Below, piece by piece: positions 1 through 5,261 of a DNA stretch of 7,330 nt. Under the pieces are notes generated by a model that saw nothing but the letters and a program-made list of their open reading frames with translations, did not search any database and was not told the origin of the DNA. The stretch's first letter is position 1. Each line of letters opens with the position of its first letter. The DNA lies in the NCBI GenBank assembly GCA_003133285.1, contig PKWR01000201.1, positions 1 through 7,330 on the forward strand, read 5' to 3'. The stretch comes from Coriobacteriia bacterium (lineage in GTDB: Bacteria > Actinomycetota > Coriobacteriia > Anaerosomatales > PALSA-660). The position numbers and the translations under genes were made by a program.

Positions 1-717
1 ATCCTCGGCATGGACACCCACGAGAAGTCCGTCGAGATCCGTCGGCACATCGGCTACCTGCCCGGAGACCTCGCCCTGTACCCAAACCTCACGGGCAAGG
101 ACATACTCACGTACTTCGCGAATCTTCGTCACGGCGTGGACTGGTCGTACGTCGAGACCCTGAGAGCGCGGCTGGACGTGGACCTCTCCCAGAAGGTGGG
201 CAATCTCTCGTCGGGCAACCGGCAGAAAGTCGGCCTGATCCAAGCGTTCATGAGCAAGCCGAAGGCCCTCATCATGGACGAGCCGAGCAGCGGGCTCGAC
301 CCGCTCATCCAGCGCGAGCTCCAGAAGATGATGCGCGAAGCGGCCGATGAGGGATGCACGGTCTTCCTCTCGAGCCATACGCTTTCCGAGGTGCAACGCG
401 TCGCCGACAGGGTGGGGATCATCCGCCACGGCCATCTCATCACCGTCGAGGCCGTCTCGACGCTCCGGTCCAAGGCCATGCGGCGTGTCGAACTCGAGCT
501 CAACGCCACGGCAGATCCCAGAGTGTTCGAGGCCGTGCCGGGCGTGAGCGACGTGGACGTCGAGAACCACAGGGTCAGCATGTCCTTCGGTGGCGACATG
601 GGCGCGCTGCTCAAGGCCGCCTCCGAGCACTATGCCGTCATCGACATCAGCAGCCAGGAGGCCGACCTCGAGGAGATCTTCCTCACGTACTACCGCGACG
701 AGAAGGTGACCGCCTGA
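1..717 (+). CDS. ABC-2 type exporter ATP-binding protein, 5' truncated by window edge
   Basis: This is the cytoplasmic ATPase of an ABC exporter and powers the permease encoded next. Frame 1 is open from the first base, so the true start and Walker A lie upstream of the window. Visible are the Q-loop-region sequence GYLPGDLALY typical of ABC-2 ATPases (about 52-81), the signature LSSGNRQK (205-228), Walker B LIMDEP with its catalytic Glu (268-285), the D-loop SGLDP, and the switch His in SSHTLSE (codon 376-378). The last ~80 residues form the small C-terminal domain (DUF4162-like) common in drug and polyketide-antibiotic exporter ATPases. All catalytic elements inside the window look intact. 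The stop TGA shares its last base with the permease ATG, indicating translational coupling. The substrate cannot be read from the sequence; antibiotic or lipid export is a family-level guess. Confidence 0.93.
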   Translation: MLGMDTHEKSVEIRRHIGYLPGDLALYPNLTGKDILTYFANLRHGVDWSYVETLRARLDVDLSQKVGNLSSGNRQKVGLIQAFMSKPKALIMDEPSSGLDPLIQRELQKMMREAADEGCTVFLSSHTLSEVQRVADRVGIIRHGHLITVEAVSTLRSKAMRRVELELNATADPRVFEAVPGVSDVDVENHRVSMSFGGDMGALLKAASEHYAVIDISSQEADLEEIFLTYYRDEKVTA

Positions 718-2372
718 TGCTGGAGAGTGTGTTCGCGAAGACGATCCGCGACCGCTGGCTCGGATGGGTCATCGCGGTCGCCAGCCTGGGCGCCCTTCTC
801 CTGATCGCGATGGCTGCCTACCGGACGGTCGACCTCGGCATATACACGTCGCTGCCGCGAGTCTATCGCGCGCTGCTGAACATCCCGGGCAAGGCTGACG
901 TCGGGAGCCTGGCCATCAGCGTGCTCATCACGACGTACGGCGCGATGACGATGGCCGCTATGGCGCTCTCGATGGGCGGTGCTTCCATCGCGGGCGAGGA
1001 GCGAGCGGGCACTATCGGCCTTCTGCTCGCCAATCCGAAGAGCCGGATCCACGTGCTCCTCTCAAAGGCGGCGTCGCTGGTGGTGCTCACGGCGCTCGGC
1101 GTACTCGCGCTGTGGGGAAGCATCCTGCTCGCCTCGAGTGTCTTGAGCGTCTCGATCGAGGGCATGCACCCGGGCGCACTCATGCTGCATCTGCTCGCAA
1201 GCTCGCTCTTCTACGGCTCTCTTGCGATGGCGATCGGCGCATCGACGGGCAACCGCGGGGCGGCGGCAGGAACCGCTGCCAGCTTGATGGTCGTCTCCTT
1301 CGTCGCGGTCGGTCTGCTGCCCCTGTTCGACTGGGGCAAGAACGTCGTCAAGGCGTTCCCCTGGTACTACTTCAATGGAAGCAATCCGCTGATCAACGGG
1401 GTCCAGTGGTGGCACGTCGCGGCGCTTCTCGGCGCGTCGGTCGTGTTCGTCGGTGCGGCCGTTGTCGGAGTGCAGCGACGTGACCTGAAGGGCCAGTCGG
1501 TGGGCGTGACGTTGTTCGATCGGCTCCGCGCGAATCCCACCATGGAGAAGTACATCGGCAAGATCATCGGCTCCGCCCGAGTCTCGAGCATCTGGGTGAA
1601 GACCGCCTCGGACTACCAGGGTCTGCTGATCATCGTCGCCTACTACGCGATCCTCGTGCAGGTCATTCTGGGACCGCTCTATTCGGCGATGCCGAAGGCG
1701 GCCCTGCAGGCGATCGCGAAGCTGCCTCAGGGTCTGGTCGCGATGCTCGGCGGCGGCGACATCAGCACAGCGCAAGGCTTCTTCCAGATCGAGACGTTCG
1801 GTCTGATGGGTCCGATCCTCGTCATGGTCGTCACGGTCGCCATCGGCGCGAGCGGACTGGCCGGCGAGGAGTCGCGCCGGACGATGGGGCTGCTACTCGC
1901 CAACCCCGTCAGCCGCGCCAGGGTCCTGGCCGAGAAGTCCTGGACGATGATCGTGTACGCGTTCCTGGTCGGCTTGGTGACGTTCGCCGGAGTCGCGCTC
2001 GGCTCCGTTCTCGGGGGACTCGGGATCAGCATGTGGAACATCGCCGCCGCGTGCGTGCTCCAGTCGCTTATCGGCCTTGCATTCGGAGCGTTCGCGCTCG
2101 CGCTCAGCGCGGGCACCGGAAACTCGAAGGTCGCCATCTACGGCGCGATCGGCGCCGGCATCGCGCTGCATCTCCTCAACGCTTTCGGGATGCTGAACGA
2201 CACGCTGGCTGCCTGGGCCAAGTTGTCGCCCTTCTACTACTACCTCGGCAGCGACCCGCTCAACAACGGGATGCACTGGGGTCACGCGGCCGTGCTCGCA
2301 GCGATTAGCGTCGTGCTGATCGGCGCATCATTCCCACTGTTCCAGCGGCGCGACATACACCAGCGGGGGTAG
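717..2372 (+). CDS. ABC-2 type exporter permease, double-length with internal duplication (551 aa)
   Basis: This is the membrane partner of the preceding ATPase. The start ATG at 717 overlaps the ATPase stop and has a purine-rich AAGG about ten bases upstream; the frame is open further 5', but that part is antisense in character to the ATPase reading and is not used. The protein is very hydrophobic, with roughly twelve predicted membrane segments. Two halves repeat: AGEERAGTIGLLLANP (about 92-107) matches AGEESRRTMGLLLANP (382-397); PWYYFNGSNPLINGVQWWH (215-233) matches PFYYYLGSDPLNNGMHWGH (505-523); QRRDL (253-257) matches QRRDI (543-547). All are offset by exactly 290 residues. The GEE...LLLANP segment is the cytoplasmic coupling region typical of ABC-2 permeases. 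Single-unit ABC-2 permeases are about half this length; the double form is reminiscent of the TnrB3-like antibiotic exporters of actinobacteria. It ends in TAG. Confidence 0.92.
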   Translation: MLESVFAKTIRDRWLGWVIAVASLGALLLIAMAAYRTVDLGIYTSLPRVYRALLNIPGKADVGSLAISVLITTYGAMTMAAMALSMGGASIAGEERAGTIGLLLANPKSRIHVLLSKAASLVVLTALGVLALWGSILLASSVLSVSIEGMHPGALMLHLLASSLFYGSLAMAIGASTGNRGAAAGTAASLMVVSFVAVGLLPLFDWGKNVVKAFPWYYFNGSNPLINGVQWWHVAALLGASVVFVGAAVVGVQRRDLKGQSVGVTLFDRLRANPTMEKYIGKIIGSARVSSIWVKTASDYQGLLIIVAYYAILVQVILGPLYSAMPKAALQAIAKLPQGLVAMLGGGDISTAQGFFQIETFGLMGPILVMVVTVAIGASGLAGEESRRTMGLLLANPVSRARVLAEKSWTMIVYAFLVGLVTFAGVALGSVLGGLGISMWNIAAACVLQSLIGLAFGAFALALSAGTGNSKVAIYGAIGAGIALHLLNAFGMLNDTLAAWAKLSPFYYYLGSDPLNNGMHWGHAAVLAAISVVLIGASFPLFQRRDIHQRG

Positions 2373-2445
2373 AGGTCGCACTTTCCCCACGCCCAGTCGC
2401 CATCTCGCCTAACATGGCGGTGAATCGCCGCAGCATCGATGCGTC

Positions 2446-2463
2446 AAAGGAGTGAGCTCCATG
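2446..2463 (+). promoter_or_regulatory. Orphan Shine-Dalgarno (AAAGGAG) plus ATG
   Basis: AAAGGAG at 2446-2452 is followed after eight bases by ATG 2461-2463. It is one of the strongest ribosome-binding sites in the window, yet no convincing gene follows it in that frame. It overlaps the end of a tiny upstream frame (ATG 2414 to TGA 2453-2455), which is probably meaningless. Confidence 0.4.
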
Positions 2464-2575
2464 ACCGCCGCACAGCCTCGCGGTCATCATCCGCGTCTGG
2501 GCAACACCGCAGCCGGACGACAGCTCGAAGACCAGCATTGTCGTCGCGGTCGGAAACTGCATGGCCCCCGGCTAG
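2461..2575 (+). pseudogene. Possible frameshifted remnant or very small gene behind a strong ribosome-binding site
   Basis: An AAAGGAG sits eight bases before an ATG at 2461, the textbook arrangement for a real start. Read in the ATG's own frame, the product (63 residues, to 2652) is Arg/His-rich with many A/T third positions and looks non-coding. The frame one base later (2483-2572, stop TAG 2573-2575) has G or C at almost every third position and reads as a plausible protein tail (VIIRVWATPQP ... VAVGNCMAPG), but it has no start codon of its own because TGA lies at 2462. One reading is a short gene broken by a +1 shift between about 2464 and 2483; another is coincidence. I do not recognise the family and assign no function. 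Confidence 0.22.
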
Positions 2576-2637
2576 GGCGTGAGGGAACCAGCGATCTCCC
2601 TCGGCTTTGCAGTCACCCCGTGGCAGAGCACCGGACT

Positions 2638-2678
2638 CTCGCGCCGGCCTAACCAGCGCATCGAGCGGGCGGCGCGAG
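2638..2678. repeat. 9-bp perfect inverted repeat next to a -10-like element
   Basis: CTCGCGCCG (2638-2646) is the exact reverse complement of CGGCGCGAG (2670-2678), with a 23-base spacer. The match extends to 11 of 12 positions with one mismatch (2638-2649 against 2667-2678). It ends one base before TAGAAT (2680-2685), so it may be an operator overlapping the methyltransferase promoter or a transcript-end hairpin. No T-tract follows, which argues against a simple intrinsic terminator. Confidence 0.4.
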
Positions 2679-2679
2679 G

Positions 2680-2685
2680 TAGAAT
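2680..2685 (+). promoter_or_regulatory. Candidate -10 element (TAGAAT) for the methyltransferase gene
   Basis: TAGAAT matches the actinobacterial TANNNT pattern and is identical to the -10 hexamer at 3793-3798, including the following C. No good -35 hexamer lies 16-19 bases upstream, where the inverted repeat occupies the space. If used, it would give a leader of roughly 75-80 bases before the start at 2770. Confidence 0.3.
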
Positions 2686-2769
2686 CGACCAGTGAGCGCG
2701 CGACCGCCGCTCATGCGCCAGACGTTCGATGGAGCATGACGAGCCGGTGGACTGACGGGGGATTACCGG

Positions 2770-3597
2770 ATGGATGCCGAGAAGGTCCATGTGCCGGAGG
2801 AGAGGAAGTCCTACCTCTCCACGATCTACGGGAAGGCGCTGGACGCACGGGCCGAGCACCCGATCCTCGGCGACACGTATGCCGAGGAGGCCGTCAGCCG
2901 CATCGATTTCGACTTCGACAAGCTCGCCGTCGGGGGCGACGCGGCGATCACGCTGCCCTTCCGCGCGAAGCTCTTCGACGACTGGACACGGGAGTTCCTG
3001 GACGCTCACCCGGACGCGACCGTTCTGCACCTGGGCTGCGGCCTCGACACCCGGGTCTTCCGAATCGACCCGCCGGCCACCGTCCGGTGGTACGACGTCG
3101 ACCTCGCCGACGCAATCGACCTGCGCAGGCAGCTGTATCCGGATCGACCCGGCTACGAGATGATCGCGACATCGGTGGCAGACCTGAAGTGGCTGGATGC
3201 CATACCCGGCGACAAGCCGGTGCTGGTGGTCGCCGAGGGTCTGGTGCAGTACCTGACCGTGGAAGACCGGGACGCCCTGTTCATGCGGATCACCGAGCAG
3301 TTCCCAAGCGGCGAGATCACCTTCGACGCCTACGGCCGGGCGACGACCGCGGTGCTCTCGTTCGCGCTCAGGCTCGCGCGAACCGGCTTGAGACTGTACG
3401 GGCCGATCAAGGACGGCCACGAGATCGAGGAGCATGTTCCCCGCCTCAGGCTCGTCTCGGCGGTGTCGTTCCTGACGCTGCCCGAGATGGTCCCGCTGCT
3501 GATCCACTCGAAGGCCCAGGGGTGGATCTATCGGCGGGTATTGGAGCACTGGGAGTGGTACCGCAGGTCGATGCAGCACTTCCGCTACGAGTTCTGA
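2770..3597 (+). CDS. Class I SAM-dependent O-methyltransferase, LCM/TcmP-like family (275 aa)
   Basis: This is a soluble methyltransferase related to the leucine-carboxyl-methyltransferase/TcmP group (PF04072, COG3315), which transfers methyl groups from S-adenosylmethionine to carboxyl or hydroxyl oxygens of small molecules. Motif I, the glycine-rich SAM loop, is VLHLGCGLDTR (residues 85-95). The acidic ribose-binding strand is WYDVDLAD (107-114), followed by IDLRRQLYP (116-124). The adenine-binding segment is SVADLKW (135-141) and the post-motif strand is VVAEGLVQYL (153-162). All are intact and the length is normal for the family. The start at 2770 has GGGGG eight bases upstream. No biosynthetic partner gene adjoins it and large gaps flank it, so it is probably transcribed alone. 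Proximity to the exporter hints at a specialised-metabolite link, but this is inference; the substrate is unknown. Confidence 0.88.
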   Translation: MDAEKVHVPEERKSYLSTIYGKALDARAEHPILGDTYAEEAVSRIDFDFDKLAVGGDAAITLPFRAKLFDDWTREFLDAHPDATVLHLGCGLDTRVFRIDPPATVRWYDVDLADAIDLRRQLYPDRPGYEMIATSVADLKWLDAIPGDKPVLVVAEGLVQYLTVEDRDALFMRITEQFPSGEITFDAYGRATTAVLSFALRLARTGLRLYGPIKDGHEIEEHVPRLRLVSAVSFLTLPEMVPLLIHSKAQGWIYRRVLEHWEWYRRSMQHFRYEF

Positions 3598-3671
3598 ACC
3601 GCGATCAGCGTTCGCACACGCCCATCGAACAAGCGCTTCCAGCGGATGGCGTACGGTAGGAGCAAGAAGGA

Positions 3672-3724
3672 GGCGCTGCGGCTCGCCGCTGGAGCGCCAC
3701 ACACTCAGCTTCATCCACGCTGAG
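3672..3724 (+). terminator. Tandem hairpins, possible transcript end of the methyltransferase gene
   Basis: The first hairpin pairs GGCGCT (3672-3677) with AGCGCC (3693-3698), with an inner GCGG/CCGC helix and a 3-base bulge. The second pairs CTCAGC (3704-3709) with GCTGAG (3719-3724) across a 9-base loop. Neither is followed directly by a T-run, so termination would be weak or assisted. They begin about 75 bases after the methyltransferase stop and could instead protect or separate transcripts. Confidence 0.33.
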
Positions 3725-3742
3725 CCGCCGGTGCCGCCTCCA

Positions 3743-3764
3743 TGTTTCCTCCGTGTTTCCCCCG
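3743..3764. repeat. Tandem 11-bp direct repeat upstream of the promoter
   Basis: TGTTTCCTCCG (3743-3753) is followed without a gap by TGTTTCCCCCG (3754-3764), ten of eleven bases identical. The unit length is about one helical turn, so both copies face the same side of the DNA, and the array ends five bases before the proposed -35. That is the usual position of an activator-binding site. No regulator is identified. Confidence 0.4.
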
Positions 3765-3769
3765 CCCAC

Positions 3770-3798
3770 TTCCCACGCCCCTCGCACCCTGCTAGAAT
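3770..3798 (+). promoter_or_regulatory. Promoter of the Hdr/glutamate synthase operon (extended -10)
   Basis: TGCTAGAAT at 3790-3798 is an extended -10 (TGN plus TAGAAT). A TTCCCA at 3770-3775, four of six matches to TTGACA, lies 17 bases upstream of the hexamer. Transcription would begin near 3805, giving a leader of about 124 bases that carries the hairpins and terminator described next. Its placement immediately before that structured leader supports the call. Confidence 0.55.
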
Positions 3799-3808
3799 CC
3801 CTCCACCA

Positions 3809-3856
3809 GCGCAACGGTGCGCCGCACGACCCAAGCACGACGAGCAACGACGCTCG
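3809..3856 (+). ncRNA. Leader RNA with two ACGR-loop hairpins, candidate riboswitch/antiterminator
   Basis: Hairpin 1 pairs GCGCA (3809-3813) with TGCGC (3818-3822) around an ACGG loop. Hairpin 2 pairs CGAGC (3841-3845) with GCTCG (3852-3856); its six-base loop is ACGA flanked by an A and a C. The linker is 18 bases. Both share the core GCAACGRYGC. Two short hairpins with ACGR loops joined by a variable linker is the defining layout of the guanidine-II (mini-ykkC) riboswitch. Hairpin 2 uses bases 3852-3856, which are also the outer 5' arm of the following terminator, so the two structures exclude each other. What differs from the class: closing pairs are A-T and an A/C mismatch, and the downstream genes are not known guanidine genes. 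An unrelated attenuator is equally possible. Confidence 0.38.
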
Positions 3857-3890
3857 CAACCTCCCGAAAGGGCAGGTGGCGGGCGTTTTT
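3851..3890 (+). terminator. Intrinsic terminator in the operon leader (attenuator)
   Basis: A long stem runs from C3851-G3885 inward: seven pairs (one G-T), an A/G mismatch (3858/3878), four pairs (3859-3862 with 3874-3877), a bulged C at 3873, three C-G pairs, and a GAAA loop (3866-3869). Five Ts follow directly (3886-3890). This is the clearest rho-independent terminator in the window. It lies between the proposed promoter and the gene at 3929, so it most likely attenuates the operon; it could also stop read-through from upstream. Confidence 0.75.
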
Positions 3891-3928
3891 CACTATCCGG
3901 GCCATATGCCAGAAAGCAGGCTCACGAC

Positions 3929-5257
3929 ATGAAGGACTTCGCGGTCTTCTGGGGGTGCACGATCCCCGCGCGCTTCCCGTTCATCGAGAAGGCGACGCGC
4001 CTCGTGTTCGACGACCTCGGCGCGAACGTGCGCGAGCTCCCCGGACACACGTGCTGCCCCGAGGGCGTGCTCGTGAAGAGCAACGACGAGGGCGCGTTCT
4101 ACACGACCGCCGCCCGCAACCTCGCGTTGATCGAGCGCGAGGGCCTCGGCGTGGTCACGCCCTGCAACGGCTGCTACTCCACCTTCAAGGAGACCTGGAG
4201 TCACCTCGAGCAGGACTGGCGCGCCAAAGACGCGGTCAATGAGCGCCTCGCCCGCGACGGCATGCACTACGACGGCCACCTGAAGATCACGCACTTCGCG
4301 GAGTGGCTGGCCGACGACATCGGCGCCGGCGTCGTCGCCTCGAAGGTGAAGAGCAACTTCTGGGGCATGCGCATCGCCGTCCACTACGGCTGTCACCTGC
4401 TGCGCCCGAGCCCCGCCGTCCACTGGGACGACCCACTCGCGCCGACCAAGGTCGAGGGCATCGTCGCCGCACTGGGCGCCCGCGTCGTCGACTACACCAC
4501 CAAGATGCAGTGCTGCGGCAACGCGCTCGACCGCGTGGGGGAGCGCGAGGGCTCGCTCGCCTTCACGCGCAGCAAGCTCGCCGACCTCATGGCCAACGAG
4601 GTCGACGCGCTCGTGGTCGTCTGCCCGTCGTGCTTCCTGCAGTTCGACGTCAACCAGGCGGCGCTGCGGCGCAACAACGAGGACCTCAACATCCCGGTGC
4701 TCTACCTCTCCGAGCTCATCGCGCTCGGCTACGGGCACACGCCCGAGGAGATCGGCCTCGACATGCACCGCGTCAGCGTGCAGCCGTTCCTCGACAAGTG
4801 GGCCGCCCGCAAGGCCGACCGCGCGCAGCTCGCGAAGTCCTTCGACGTCGCGCTGCTCGCCAAGTGCGAGTCCTGCCAGGCGTGCAAGGACGACTGCCCC
4901 GTGTGCAAGGTCGACCCGGCCTTCCAGCCCACCGAGATCATCTCGGCGCTGATGCGCGGCGAGCTCGAGCAGGTGCTCGCCGACGGGCAGCTGTGGAAGT
5001 GCCTCGAGTGCTACACGTGCCAGGAGATGTGCCACAGCCGCATCGGCATGGCCGACACCTTCCGGGCGCTCAAGGAGCTGGCGATCGCCGAGGGCAAGGG
5101 CCCGGACGCCGTCACCTCCGCCTACGAGACGTTCCGCAAGACCGGCGCGCTCGGCTCCCCCAAGGAGGGCGCGCGCAAGAAGCTGGGCCTCGAGCCGTTG
5201 CCGGCCTCCGGCGGCGACTCGCTCTCCAAGATCCTCGACGACGACTGGCAGGAGTGA
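3929..5257 (+). CDS. HdrB-HdrC fusion-like iron-sulfur protein (442 aa)
   Basis: This is a cytoplasmic electron-transfer protein related to heterodisulfide reductase subunits B and C. The N-terminal HdrB-like part carries two complete CCG motifs: C10, C42-C43, C79, C82 (spacings 31, 35, 2) and C155, C195-C196, C232, C235 (39, 35, 2). Both fit the CX31-39CCX35-36CXXC rule for the unusual non-cubane 4Fe-4S clusters that handle disulfides. The C-terminal HdrC-like part has two 4Fe-4S motifs: C313, C316, C319, C323-Pro and C358, C361, C364, C368, the last followed by His instead of Pro. The start ATG at 3929 has AGCAGG eight bases upstream and places the first CCG cysteine ten residues in, as in HdrB. 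The stop lies four bases before the glutamate synthase genes, so it is their operon partner. No transmembrane segment or HdrA flavin domain is seen. The substrate and direction of electron flow are unknown; supplying or accepting electrons for glutamate synthase is inferred from context. Confidence 0.9.
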   Translation: MKDFAVFWGCTIPARFPFIEKATRLVFDDLGANVRELPGHTCCPEGVLVKSNDEGAFYTTAARNLALIEREGLGVVTPCNGCYSTFKETWSHLEQDWRAKDAVNERLARDGMHYDGHLKITHFAEWLADDIGAGVVASKVKSNFWGMRIAVHYGCHLLRPSPAVHWDDPLAPTKVEGIVAALGARVVDYTTKMQCCGNALDRVGEREGSLAFTRSKLADLMANEVDALVVVCPSCFLQFDVNQAALRRNNEDLNIPVLYLSELIALGYGHTPEEIGLDMHRVSVQPFLDKWAARKADRAQLAKSFDVALLAKCESCQACKDDCPVCKVDPAFQPTEIISALMRGELEQVLADGQLWKCLECYTCQEMCHSRIGMADTFRALKELAIAEGKGPDAVTSAYETFRKTGALGSPKEGARKKLGLEPLPASGGDSLSKILDDDWQE

Positions 5258-5261
5258 AGCC

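Larger units (their letters stand above)
2373..2769. other. 397-base intergenic region with small regulatory and remnant signals
   Basis: No convincing complete gene is present. From left to right it holds a small GCGG/CCGC hairpin near 2417-2432, an isolated strong Shine-Dalgarno with ATG (2446-2463), a reading-frame fragment with coding-like third positions (to 2575), a 6-bp hairpin GAGGGA/TCCCTC (2581-2602) without a T-tract, a 9-bp inverted repeat (2638-2678), and a TAGAAT -10-like hexamer (2680-2685). No tRNA, IS end or CRISPR repeat is visible. No clear intrinsic terminator follows the permease gene. Confidence 0.7.
3598..3928. other. 331-base regulatory region upstream of the Hdr/glutamate synthase operon
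   Basis: No supported gene is present. In order it holds a pair of hairpins (3672-3724), a tandem 11-bp repeat (3743-3764), a promoter with an extended -10 (3770-3798), two ACGR-loop hairpins (3809-3856), an intrinsic terminator (3851-3890), and a 38-base stretch with the ribosome-binding site of the gene starting at 3929. A 25-codon frame at 3646-3723 lacks a good ribosome-binding site and overlaps the hairpins, so it is not called. Confidence 0.75.

Noticed and set aside
2410..2415. TAACAT as a -10 element
   Set aside because: No -35 at a suitable distance and no convincing gene downstream.
3646..3723. 25-codon frame starting MAYGRSKKEALR
   Set aside because: No good ribosome-binding site, it overlaps two hairpins, and no family is recognised; kept only as a remote microprotein possibility.
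2572..3834. 420-codon minus-strand open frame over the methyltransferase gene
   Set aside because: The + strand frame carries all methyltransferase motifs in order; the minus frame has no family signature and spans the regulatory regions on both sides.
3731..3928. Upstream extension of the Hdr-like gene in the same frame
   Set aside because: It would translate through the promoter, leader hairpins and terminator and adds a Pro/Arg-rich stretch absent from HdrB proteins; ATG 3929 has a ribosome-binding site and the right distance to the first cluster cysteine.
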